Assembly (NCBI GenBank): GCA_022414725.1
Contig: CM039462.1
Location: 75,676,304 to 75,740,303 of the forward strand
DNA: 64,000 nucleotides
Source: Microglena sp. YARC
Taxonomy: Eukaryota > Chlorophyta > Chlorophyceae > Chlamydomonadales > Chlamydomonadaceae
Direction of reading: 5' to 3'
The notes under the pieces were generated by a model. It was not told the origin of the DNA. It searched no databases and saw nothing but the letters and a program-made list of their open reading frames with translations. Positions 12,245 through 23,322 of this stretch are shown piece after piece. Position numbers and translations under genes: made by a program. The stretch's first letter is position 1; every line of letters begins with the position of its first letter.

Positions 12245-12600
12245 ACTAATATAGCCACACACCCCGCCCCACTCCACCCCACAGGTTTGAATCGAGTTGT
12301 ATGACGTGCGTCAGACCAAGTTCTTCTCAGCACATAACAACGCCCTGTCCTGCATGGCCCTGTCATTGACAGGAAGCGATTGTGTACGGCGTCTGGGAAA
12401 GGGTCTTTGATTCAAGTTTGGAACTCAGAGCATGGCCAGTATCTGCATGTGGGTTGGGTGGGTGGGTGGCTTGAGGAGGTTGGGATGTGTGTGGGGGGTC
12501 GGGGGGGGCCATGTCATAGGACGGGAAGCGATTGTGTACGACATCTCTGAAAGGGACCTTGATTCGAGATTGGAACACAGTGGACGCCCAGAATCTAGAT
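12245..12600 (+). pseudogene. Two further decayed PROPPIN exon fragments
   Basis: 12245-12425 repeats the 3150-3345 fragment (ACAAACACTACTAATATAGC, then AGCACATAACAACGCCCTG). A third partial copy at 12513-12575 covers only GACGGGAAGCGATTGTGTAC to GGAACACAG. Frames are broken in each. The third copy lies about 150 bp downstream of the second, like the exon-edge tandem copies described for intact genes here. Confidence 0.5.
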
Positions 12601-12676
12601 TGGTTGGTTGGTTGGTAGGTTGGCTGGTTGATGGCTTGCGGGTTGGCGGGTCGCTTGCTGGCTTGTTGGCTTGTTG

Positions 12677-12734
<58 letters not shown>

Positions 12735-12867
12735 TGACGTCGGGATAGGGGGTGCAGGTGGGGATGTTGGGGCCTTGATTTGATCAACTGAAATAAAAAG
12801 CGAACAGTCTAGGAGCATGGATGGATGGATGGATTTTTGTCAACAAGAAGGATTGTTGCCTCAAAGG

Positions 12868-12911
<44 letters not shown>
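12600..12911. repeat. (GCTT)n array and 30-nt G tract
   Basis: GGTT units grade into (GCTT)n at 12653-12732; (GT)n leads into uninterrupted G at about 12881-12911. Confidence 0.9.
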
Positions 12912-12912
<1 letters not shown>

Positions 12913-13014
12913 CTCTGTACGCTGCCCCTAGACTCAAGGATTATATGTGATAAATGCGGTTCCGTGTACCAGTGTTATTTGAAGGTACTTCAGAATCTAC
13001 GTTTGGGGAAGTAA

Positions 13015-13221
13015 TGATGACGCCTGGTGGGGCGTGGTGTTAAGGGAGCCCATCATACGCGGGTGGGGAGCGGTCTCCTACCTCAACTGGACGAGCTACC
13101 ATCGCGGATGACGACGACCTGCAACGCCAAGAGCGACCGAAGGGGGAGTCGAACCCCAGACTCTTCATTCTTAGGCGATCTGGTCTACCACTAGACCATT
13201 GTAAATCACTGAAAGAGGCTG
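13015..13221 (-). mobile_element. tRNA-derived SINE, copy 1
   Basis: About 205 bp. On the minus strand it has A-box-like TGGTCTAGTGGT and B-box GGTTCGACTCC, then a conserved body (CTCTTGGCGTTGCAGGTCGT ... GGGCTCCCTTAACACCACG) ending GGCGTCATCATTAC. Flanked by a near-perfect 13-bp target duplication, TTTGGGGAAGTAA (13002-13014) and TTTGAGGAAGTAA (13222-13234). Confidence 0.75.
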
Positions 13222-14222
13222 TTTGAGGAAGTAACCTCTCTGAACATTAACACATATGAGCCCAGATCTGCGTTTCATAAGCTTAAATCCGCTGGTCTTG
13301 GTCTTTCGCTTTTCCTCACGCTTTTTATCGTGTTAGTAGTTCTGCTTAGGTTGTTAAGTGTCCTTTCTTAGCTGTGCTTTTCCTTGTGGCGTTTTGGCTG
13401 ACGGCTTGGCCTTGGGTTTGCCTTTAGATAGGGAGTGTTAAGGCCGCCTTTTTAGAGCTCTATGCCTCTCTCCCTGTTTGTTTGGTGATTTTCCTGTGCC
13501 TTTTGTCCTTCACGTCTTCTTGTAGAATCTCGCTTTTTAGGCCTCGGCAACTCTCAGCCCTTTTACAATATACTCTTAATTCGCTAGTTTCTCTATGCCT
13601 TGGTAGTTCGCATTGCTTGTTGTCAAGCCTTTTTTTTTGCTCTTTCGTACGCTTTTTTGGAGGTCACCTCCAGGTTCTGAGGGGTATGTTGCCCAAACCC
13701 TCACTGTTATAAAACTGTCCAGCTGCCTAGGCGCTGTTCAGTCTCGGCATTGATTTTTGCTGAGTATGTAACTATATCCTCTCTTAAATCTACGTTGGCA
13801 ACGATTGGACCCTCCAAAATATTTTTCTTGCCGTAACGTTTTGAACAACCCTGCCGTGTACAAACTTCAACTACACCACACTTCCAAGGCCTGAGTACAG
13901 AATTTAACCACATGGAGTGGACAGCCAGGTTATGCAAGCATACCTCAAAATCTGTTTTTCGTCAGCCAAACATTATATTTCGTGAGCCAAAATCTACGCC
14001 TCAAGGGCTGTACTGACGCTTTCAACGTCATGGAACCTCCAAAAGCTGCGTTTGAGATGTGAAACGTAACGTTTTTTAACAATTGTGGTGGATAATTTAA
14101 AGATGTGCCCAGGTCATCGCTCTCGTTAGTTTGTACAAAATCAGTCTAGGCATTGTTGTCCTTCGCCCTTCTGATCTGAGCCACTATTTTGAAGCAAAGC
14201 ATCAAGTAATGTGCAGTCGTTT

Positions 14223-14398
14223 ACCAGATCGCTAAAGAATGAAGAGTCGGGGGTTCGGCTCCCCCTTCGGTCGCTCTTGGCGTTGCAGGTCGTCGTCACC
14301 CGCGATGGTAACTTGTCCAGTTGAGGTAGGAGACCACTCCCCACCCGCGTACGACGGGCTCCCTTAACACCACGCCCCATCAGGCGTTATCATTCCTA
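14223..14398 (+). mobile_element. tRNA-derived SINE, copy 2 (5' truncated)
   Basis: Begins within the tRNA part (ACCAGATCGCTAAAG), so the A box is lost; the B box is retained (GGTTCGGCTCC). The body and 3' end match copies 1 and 3. Flanked by a perfect 11-bp direct repeat TGCAGTCGTTT at 14212-14222 and 14399-14409, the signature of target-primed insertion with 5' truncation. Confidence 0.8.
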
Positions 14399-14555
14399 TG
14401 CAGTCGTTTCGCAGCCTTAGATTTTGGTAATATGAAAGTGCAACATACCATATTTGGACTTTGTGGCTCAAGCCATAAAGCTGCTCGCCATCTTCGACAG
14501 TCGTACTGCCGCAGTACCCACATCTAAAACACAACACGTCAAGACACAGGGTCAC

Positions 14556-14948
14556 TGTCAGCATGAATTGCGGTGCTCTCAAGCGTTTTATGACTTGGTG
14601 ACTACTTATGTACTCCCTTAGAACTATCGGCCCTGATAGCTTCCCATAGTGATAGCTTCCCGTAGAACTGAGTCATCCTTTAGTGACTCAGTGTCAGCTT
14701 CCTATTGACTGCCTGTCTCTCTGTGTCTTATCGGTCTCTCCCTGACATGTCCTGTGTTAAACGGTGTCAGGGTGACAAGATCCGGGCTTAGGGTCTATTC
14801 AGGTTACAGGCATCCACTTCGCCCACCGCTGGTGTCCTTTAGTGTACGTCTTGCTTGTAACGTTATTCTCGTCTCTGTGTATAGATTGGCGCGTCTGTCT
14901 CCGCTGCATACATCTCTGTCCACTCTTAGAAGTGCTTAATAGCTGATA
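14556..14948 (+). repeat. 5' LTR of copia element
   Basis: Starts TGTCAGCATG and ends GCTGATA, so the termini form an imperfect inverted repeat TGTCAG/CTGATA rather than TG/CA. Differs from the 3' LTR by one missing C (CGTCTTGC against CGTCCTTGC) and no substitution that I can see. Confidence 0.95.
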
Positions 14949-14985
14949 GGTTCTGGGCTTCATCTCGATCTACCACTGCTTTATA

Positions 14986-17174
14986 ATGCAACTTCCGCGT
15001 GGGCCTCCTGCCGGCTTCGAAAAGCTAACCCCACAGAATGGTTTGTCTTGGTCACGCGGTATGGAGAGCGTCATTGTATCCAATGGCTGCGACCGCATTC
15101 TTCCGTTCAAGACTCGTGTTCCCACTGATTGGCTTGATGATTGCGCGCCAGCGGCCTCTGCTGCCTTAGATGAGTCTCCTTCCGCCATCATGGAAGACAT
15201 CCCCCCTACCAAACCTCCATTTCTCTCCCTCCTTCTCCTCTTGTCCAACGCCTCCTTCCTGAGGTAGAGGATATTCTGATGCGTCTATGCTGCGTCTCGA
15301 CTCAGATCATCAAATACAAGTCTTCTCCTCCGCCTCCTGATGCCCGTTTTGAGTATGACAATGCTGATCTGGCTCGCCATAAGCATGAAGATGGCTACTA
15401 CACTGAGGATGACGATGACGACGAACAGGAAGACCTACAGAGTGCGCGGAGTGGTGACTTCGGTGGAGTCACACCTTCCACTGCCACTCGTGTCTTTGAG
15501 TCTCCGGTGTTTGAGCACCAGTCGGCTCCTCCTCCTCCTCCTCCTCCTGTCTACAAGCCTCCGACTGCTCTCCGCATCCACCTGCGGTACCTGAGTTGGC
15601 TATGCCGACTTTGCTGAGAAGCTCGTCACTTGGTCCTTTGATTCCTCCCCTCCCCTTTGTTCGCAACCCTTCTGAGCGAGCTCTGGCTGGCTACCACACG
15701 CGGTCTCGTGAGACTGCTGCTGCTGCCTTGAGTGTCCACAGCGATGCTGCTGGCCCCTCCCTGAATCCACTCCACCTCCACCGGTGGAGCAGCCTCCTGC
15801 CCCTTCTCCTTTTCCTCCCCCCCTGCCCTACTACCCGAATCGCTCGCTGGGATGCTTATCCTGGGAGCACCTGCTTGATGGCTCCACACCTTCGCGCATG
15901 GATGTGCGGAGTTGCCGCCAAATTCGCCAGGCGCAGAAAGCTGGTGACTCCTTGGACCGCACTTTTGTACGGTAGGATGGATCAGGCTGCCACTCGGGCT
16001 AATCTAGATACGAAGGGGCGGGCTAGGCGAGTGATGGTGTTCTCTGAGTTGGGTCATGCATGCCGTGCTTATCTGGGGCCTGTGCAGGCAGGGATTGACT
16101 ACCCCTCCTGGTGGTGCTACCTTTGGTGGATTGGGAGTTCGTAATGCAAATCTACGCAAGTACCAGTTTGCCAAAGTTCCTCTCAGCTTTGTACCTCCTA
16201 GGCCAGATTTTGAGCTACTCGTAAATGTTGCGAGTTCTTTGGATGAGATTGAGAACCTTGATGACCAGCGTGCATATGATGCTGGCATCGCTGCCGAGTA
16301 CTTTCTGTCGGTTCGCGCTATGTATGATGCCACGCCGTTTTCGCCTGTTGCCTCACCACCTGCCTCTCCTAGTCAGACTCGTGTAGATCCTGCACTGTTA
16401 GGATTTAGTACCCTGCCCCTTGCACGCCAGGAGTTCATGTGTCTCACCATGATGCTCGCGCACATGACGGAACCGATGGTACAGGTGTATCAGGATTTTG
16501 CTACACCTCGCGATATCTTACTGCATATCAAGAGGCAGCATTCTGATGCCCTTGCTGCTCGGGTTCCCCTCATGCTTGTTGAGCTTCGTAGTGTGACCAT
16601 GAACAACTCTGAACCCGTGGATGTGTTCTTTCGCAGGGTGCGGCAGTTGTGCACTGATCTTCGCAGTGCGGGATACCCGCAGCCGCAGCGTCACGCGATG
16701 CACACTATAATCAATGGCATCACTCACCCTCGATTCGATTCACTGCGCCTCCAGTTTGGTTTTGAGTTGTACCAGAACAAGACCGTAGACTACTGGTCTT
16801 GTCTTGATGCTTATAGATCGTTAGATTTCTTAAATGTGTCTCTCCCAGGTCTGATCCAAGGCATCCTGGCTGGTCCCGCGACCCTCCCCAGATCCCTGCT
16901 AATGCTGCTTTCCAGCGGGGGCAAGGGATCTGGTTCTCAGAGTTCCGGGGGCACCAAGAGGCGCTTGGATTGCACTTGGGGACCCTGTCGTTCGAAAACG
17001 AGCCACTCGGAAGACCGCTGCTTTACAAAGTATCCGGAACTCAGAAAGGCCAAGGGACGTGCACCTGGTTCTGAACCGGTGCCCGTAGCTTTGGCCCTTC
17101 CAGGGTCGCTTACACGTAAGCAGCTGTCGTCCTTGCAGGCTCAGATCGATGGGTACGCCATTTCAAAGAACTAG
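14986..17174 (+). pseudogene. copia gag (interrupted)
   Basis: Nucleocapsid precursor of the element. The N-terminal portion (14986-15620) is acidic and Pro-rich and lies in shifted frames. The core, 16056-17174, is open for 372 codons and includes LARQEFMCLTMMLAHMTEP and ATPRDILLHIKRQHSDALA, a UBN2-type gag core. At about 16971-17020 is a modified zinc knuckle, Cys-x4-Cys-x5-His-x4-Cys. At least three frame breaks lie upstream of 16056. The core ends at UAG 17172-17174, and the same frame then stays open into the protease. Confidence 0.8.
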
Positions 17175-20100
17175 GAAGTAAGCTCTGTCCTATTTTCTTG
17201 CACGACTAAGTTCTCAAACATTTGCAGCCCAAGTCTTTCTGAAGGTATCTGGCATGTGGACTCGGGAGCTGGGATGTCAATCACAGGTGATAGGTCGTTG
17301 TTCACTGTGTTTGAATCCTCTGCTGTTGGGCCTGCAGTTCGATTTGCTGATGGGGTGATTCAACGGTCAGAGGGTATGGGGTCCATTGTGTTATGTAGTG
17401 ATTGGTTACCAACATCAATCACCTTAACCAATGTTCTATACATACCCCACTGTCCAGTAAATCTCCTGTCCGTACATGCTGTAGCTCATTCCCTCCACTG
17501 CAAGATTGCTTTTGATAGTATTAGTTGTACTGCCACTCAGGGCTCTTCTGTGCTCTGGTCCTTTCCTGCTTCCAGTGATGGTGTGTATAAGTTTGCATGT
17601 AGGCCTTGTCACACCTCCAGTCGTTGTTTGAGGGTTGCTGAATATTATCCAGCTTTTGCACTTGATGTTGATGAGGAAGGTGGAGTTATTATCCCTACCA
17701 CTCCTGCATGGTTGTGGCATAGGCGACTGGGTCATCCCGGTTATGATGCCTTGCACAACCTTGTCAAGCGTGGTATGGTTAAGAACTTACCCCTCAGCCT
17801 TCATCAAGTACAAAAGATGGGTAAGATCCATGTGATGCTTGTCAAAAGGCTAAGGGAAAGCGTCTCCCTTTTCCTAAAGAAAGCATGACTGAGGTCCTTG
17901 CACCCTCCAACGCCTTCACTTGGATATCATGGGACGGTTCATATTAGGGGTCTTCGTGGGGAGTTTTATATCTTGTGCCTTGTAGACCAATTCTCTGGCT
18001 ATGCTGAGGTATTGTGCTTGAGGACCAAGGATGAAGCTCCCTTAGCAGTCCAGACTATCATCCTCAGATGGTCAAATCAGCTGCAGGGGTTTGCCTTTAA
18101 GTGTCTGAGATCTGACAGGGCTAAAGAGTTTATAGTTAAATGGTTCGAGGATTGGTTAGAATCGGTTGGGGCAGTACATGAGTTGTCTTTGGCATACACT
18201 GCACAGCAGAATGCAACTGTGGAAAGGTATAATGGGGTCCTTCAGAATATAGCTAGGAGTATCCACTTGGAGTCTAAGCTTACTAAGTCCTTTTGGCCCT
18301 ATGCCTTCCTGGCTGCTTGTTACCTTAGAAACCGTCTGCCTAACCAGGGACGCAAGACACCCTTTGAGTTGTTTTATGGGGTGAAACCTGATGTGTCGTT
18401 ATTACGTGTGTTTGGATGCCCCTGCTATGTTACTCTAGTCAATGGGAAGAAACGTAATAAGCTAGACGAAAGGGCGTTATCTGGTAGACTGGTTGGGTAT
18501 TCTCTGGTGAGTAAGGGTTATTTTGTTTGGGTTCCTAAGTTGCGCCAGGTAGTAGAGAGTCGTGATGTACTCTTCTATGAGCAGTTTGATCATAACTGCA
18601 TTCCTGGGCTAACTCCCTATGATGGGTCGCCATATGTCTCTAGCATCCCTGCCGCCATCAACGGACACATGCCTGAGGTTGCGGTTGATTCCCTAGACCC
18701 TTTGTCTTCCCCAATTGTTGACCACTGTCCTGGCCATAGGATGACTCTGCGACCTAGGTCGGGGGCCAGTGGTACTGTTTTGCGTGAGAACACACTGGGC
18801 GGGCGAGTTTCTGCGGCTCCTACGGACAAAATCTTAACCGAATCTCAGGGGGTCGCCAGGCCCTCCTCTGCGTCACATTCCGTCGGTGAAGTCGTTGGAT
18901 TTACACCAACTCAGACCATAGTGGATCCTTTGTTAGATCCATTGCCTACTAGTCATCATACTCCCATCATCACTGATAGCTCGATGGAGTTGGTGAACGC
19001 TTCACCTCCTGCCGTCTCTGATAGATTACTCAGGAGTCCGGGTGATGATGTAGCCGTTGCAGATGATGCAAGTGATGATCTTGAACCGTGGTCAGGCTCC
19101 GATACTGCGTATGGCTGGGGTGTTCCGGTCGACCCAGGCTTCGTTGATTTAGAGGCAAAGAAGGCCGGCCCTGTTCAACCAGGCAGTAGTTCTGCACTGG
19201 AGGCTTTACTAATGGTTACTGCTGATACTGCTGATACCCCCGCTGCCCATGTACAAGTAAACTGCTTGTACGTGGGAGCATCTGTTGCATCCACCACTGA
19301 ACTGACCTACAAAGCTGCCATGTTGCATACCAACCCTGACAGGGATCAATGGCTTCTTGCCATGAAGGATGAGATGGCTTCCCTTCATGCCCATGGTACA
19401 TGGGTTCTCACTCCACAGCCTCGTAAGCAGAAGATCCTGTCTGGCAGGTGGTTATTTGTGAAGAAGATTGGTGTTGATGGTACTATACGCTTCAAGGCAC
19501 GTTTTGTGGTCCGTGGTTTTCTGCAGCGTCCTGGGCTGGATTTTCATGATGTATATGCCCCTGTCTCCTCCAAAGCAGGTCTTAGGGTGCTCCTGGCTGC
19601 CATCACTCATAGGAAAATGTTTGTTCGGCAGCTAGACATCAAGACTGCATTCCTAAATGCCAAGCTGGAGCCTGGTCTGGACCTGTACTGCCACCAGCCT
19701 GAGGGCTTTAGGCACCTTGGTCCTAACGGTGTTCCACTTGTCTGCAAACTGATCAAGTCCCTTTATGGATTGAAGCAGGCACCCAGAGCTTGGAGTAGGG
19801 ATGTCAAGCGGGTTCTGGTTGCTCATGGCTTTACTATGTGCAAGGCAGAACCTGCTCTGTACTTTAGGAAGGATTCTGATGGTGGGTGGAGCTATGTCCT
19901 GACCTATGTTGATGACTTTATCTGTGCTTTTAGTGAGCTGGATAGGTATGTGTTGCTGATCCAGGCAATGGAAGCAGCTGGCTGGGAGGTCAAAGAGATG
20001 GGTGTTCCAATTCAGTTCCTCTCTTTGGACATGGATGTTACCCTTGACTCTGAAGGCAGGTGTGTTTCAGATCAATCTCTCTCAGCACACCTACATTGTT

Positions 20101-20875
20101 GATCTGGTGGAGCAGTTTGGTCTTACTGCTGCTGCCCCACCCAAGTTTGCTGCTCCATGGCCAAATCCACTGTTTCTGACGCCCCTGGAGAGCCCCTGCC
20201 GTCTAATAGCCAGTACCTCTCTCTTGTAGGTGCTTTGCTATACCTGGCCACTTGCACCAGGCCTGATATTTCCTTTGCTGTTAGCTATTTATCCAGGTTC
20301 TCTGCTCACCCTACAGTCCCTCTCTGGGGGGCTGCCAAACGGTTACTCTTGTATTTGAGAACACATTCTCACCTGGGTCTCACTTACACCCACAGCCCTG
20401 ATTTCACTTTTACTGTCTTTAGTGACTCCTCTTATGCTGATGATGGGTCTGACAGGAGATCTCAGACTGGCTTTGCAGTTCTAGCTGGTGGGTGCATTGT
20501 TAACTGGATGAGCAAGCGACAGCCTACTGTTGCTATTAGCTCTAGTGAGGCTGAGTATCAGGCCCTGTCCCAGGCTGCCAGGGAGGTCCAATGGTTGAAG
20601 AAATTGAGGGTGGATCTGGGTCTGCCTTGTGCTTTGGTTACAATTCAGGGTGACAACTTAGGTTCCCTGAGTTGGGCCACTGACTGGCAGCTTCTGCCTC
20701 GCAGCAAGCACATTGATGTTATTCATCACTACATCAAGGAGCTGGTGGAGGATGGCCAACTGGCTGTTGCCTATGTTAACACTGTGGATAACTGTGCTGA
20801 CCCTTCACCAAGCCCCTTGATCCTGCTGTGTTCTGGCGGTTTGTCCGTATGCTTGGAATGACCGCTACTTCTTAG
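17175..20875 (+). pseudogene. copia pol: protease, integrase, RT, RNase H (interrupted)
   Basis: Protease active site DSGAG is at 17259. GAG-pre-integrase motif LWHRRLGHPG is near 17712. The integrase core has its first Asp near 17920 (HLDIMG, separated by a one-base shift), its second in RSDRAKEF (about 18110) and its Glu in ATVERYNG (about 18215). RT runs from about 19300, with FKARFVVRGF, RQLDIKTAFLNA and YVDD at 19904-19915. RNase H has DSSYADD, SSSEAEYQAL and QGDN in 20415-20667, then FTKPLDP and a stop at 20873-20875. Shifts occur near 17820, 17905, 17930, 20065, 20155 and 20800, so no intact polyprotein is encoded as sequenced. Confidence 0.93.
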
Positions 20876-21198
20876 GGTCATTTTTTAGTTTTTTTTTGGT
20901 TACATACGTTTCTTGTTTTTTGGTTATCATTGTATGGCATTAGGTTCCTATTCCCGGATCGGGTTTTCTATACCGTTGTTACCCGTCATTGATATTCGGT
21001 TATCCTCTTTTCTCCCTTGGCACTCTTTGGTATTTTGCCTTGGTCCATTCCTTCAATTACACCCTTTGGGTTACATTTGAAGTTCTCTCGTTTTTTCGGA
21101 GTTCTTTAATTTTTTTTTAATCTGTTACATATAGTTCTATGTCCCCAGTGCCATAGGTGGAGTAGTAGTATTGTATGTCACCTGTGTCATAGGTGGAG

Positions 21199-21592
21199 TG
21201 TCAGCATGAATTGCGGTGCTCTCAAGCGTTTTATGACTTGGTGACTACTTATGTACTCCCTTAGAACTATCGGCCCTGATAGCTTCCCATAGTGATAGCT
21301 TCCCGTAGAACTGAGTCATCCTTTAGTGACTCAGTGTCAGCTTCCTATTGACTGCCTGTCTCTCTGTGTCTTATCGGTCTCTCCCTGACATGTCCTGTGT
21401 TAAACGGTGTCAGGGTGACAAGATCCGGGCTTAGGGTCTATTCAGGTTACAGGCATCCACTTCGCCCACCGCTGGTGTCCTTTAGTGTACGTCCTTGCTT
21501 GTAACGTTATTCTCGTCTCTGTGTATAGATTGGCGCGTCTGTCTCCGCTGCATACATCTCTGTCCACTCTTAGAAGTGCTTAATAGCTGATA
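21199..21592 (+). repeat. 3' LTR of copia element
   Basis: 394 bp, same ends as the 5' LTR and followed by the GTCAC target duplication. Confidence 0.95.
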
Positions 21593-21597
21593 GTCAC

Positions 21598-23060
21598 TCA
21601 CTAATAAGTTAAAACCCTGCCCAAAGCTAGAGGGACATCCTGTTGTTCATGTGACGACCCATCGCCATCTCTGAAGTCTTCTGCACTACCTTGCATTGCC
21701 ATATAACATTTCAACATTTGTGATAATCCTTTCATTTAAGAAATAAATAAGACAGGCAATTGTTGCAACCTCGATATCAGAGGGGCTAAATCGAAAACAA
21801 GCACTGATGAACTGGGCCCCAAAAAATCGTTGGGAGGACCTGAGTTTGTGCTGCAAAGAAAATGTGTATACTAAGGACTGCGAGGGAGGATTCTTTACGA
21901 AGACATTTAGCCGCCAAGTTGCTTGCGGGAGCCATGTAACCAAGTTCAAGTTGACCCACGACAAGCCCACTCCTTAGCATCCGGGAGATTTTCACACTCT
22001 CTGGTTTTCGTGGCTATCGCACAGGGGGAATATTGTATTATGCAGACAGTTTGACACCTAATTGCCGGCGTACAGTCATATATAACCTTGTCATAACATT
22101 TCTTTTAGGTGCTGTTTCTTCCGTCACATACACAGATTTTGGAAGGTCCGCTACACCTCTGGGTGCGTTGCAGATGCAGAGTTGGAACCGGTTGCGATTC
22201 ATTATGCATATTTTGGAGTCCCCCAGAACAACGCTGGTACGAGCCAGGGAGATGAGAAGCAAGGGAGCTGTGCATTTTTCATTCATCCAATCATTCATTA
22301 CATGACATTGTCATCGGCAGGCCAGTGTACTGACTACAAGACCTGAACAAGTCTTTAAACTGTCTTATCCGCTGAGTAAGCTTCCTGGTTTCCGTGACAA
22401 TAGCAGACAATCGCATGGGGGACTTGGCATTGGAAGACGGCAAACAGCTAAGAGTTGGCTGAAAAACCATGTAACAATCTAATCCAAGAGAAGACAAGCC
22501 CACACCACCACTTCCGGGTTTTAAATAGATACCTAGCTCTAACACATGTGAAATAACCTTTTAAAATCAGGTGTGCGGTGCAGTAATGTTTATACTAGCC
22601 ATGTTTACTCCGCCGGCAGACGGTGAGCAGCCTAAATGCTGATAGACCAGGTAATCAATCCAATCCAATCTACCTCTTAACACTATTGGTGATTGGCGCC
22701 AGCACAAGCGAAAAGGCTGGAACCCTCAACCTCATGCCTTATCATAAAGTGTGACATTTATTTACTCTACTACTACATGCCCCAATGTTTTTTGGGGGGG
22801 GCTTTTACGCATAGCAGCTTCCATGCAGCTCCACTAGCCTAAAGCTTGCAGCTGCGTTTGAATGCCTGTCATGTCAGCTTTCAGACGCGCTAGCTAGATT
22901 CACCTTTGGTCCAAGGATGGGGCAAGGGAGCTGCCTAGAAGCTGCTATGTGTAGAAACAAAATGAACAGCACGTAGAATTACAAACTTCCAAACTCCTGA
23001 TTGCAGCATCTCTAAGCTCAGACCTGGACCTGGATATGTCTTTACACTGTCTAATCCGCT
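21598..23060. repeat. Diverged 1.6-kb duplication, copy 2 (split by copia)
   Basis: Collinear with 9468-11160; its left end lies at about 14520-14555 on the other side of the copia insertion (ACACAGGGTCAC against ACACTGGGTCCC at 9460). Includes a MITE B copy at 22780-22970. Confidence 0.7.
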
Positions 23061-23184
23061 TAGTATGCTCCCTGGTTTCCGTGGGGGGGGGGACTCGGAA
23101 TGGGTAAAGGGTGAGCAGCCCAGAGTTGGCTGAAAACCATGTAACAAGACAAGTCAAGTCAAGTCACAGCGAATGCGAAATATG

Positions 23185-23322
23185 GACCAGGCCAGGAACC
23201 CTCCTCCTGGAGGCTAACAGGCCTCCCCCTGTTGGTGGTTGGTCCCAGTGCAAGCAAACGGGCTGCCCCCCTCAACCTCACGCCTCGCCATAAGTTGCAA
23301 CGTATATTTATTAATCACGGCG
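23185..23322 (+). repeat. SINE-like repeat with T-rich tail (family with (ATTT)n ends)
   Basis: Core GGTTGGTCCCAGTGCAAGCA, then CAACCTCACGCCTCG and a TATTTATTAA end. Other copies: about 10860-10935, 22690-22770, 37010-37240 (minus), 38398-38520 (minus) and 57528-57690. Its end overlaps the stop codon region of the mTERF gene. Confidence 0.55.

Larger units (their letters stand above)
14556..21592 (+). mobile_element. Ty1/copia LTR retrotransposon
   Basis: Complete element with two near-identical LTRs (393 and 394 bp) and a 5-bp target duplication GTCAC at 14551-14555 and 21593-21597. Domain order gag, protease, integrase, reverse transcriptase, RNase H is that of Ty1/copia. The coding region is interrupted by several one-base shifts and one in-frame UAG. 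It is inserted inside the copy-2 repeat block whose sequence resumes at 21598. No clear primer-binding site is evident just after 14948; the segment before the 3' LTR (AGGTGGAG) is only a weak polypurine tract. Confidence 0.95.

Noticed and set aside
14949..14985. Primer-binding site of the copia element
   Set aside because: GGTTCTGGGCTTC follows the LTR, but I could not match it with confidence to a tRNA 3' end or to an internal initiator-tRNA fragment.
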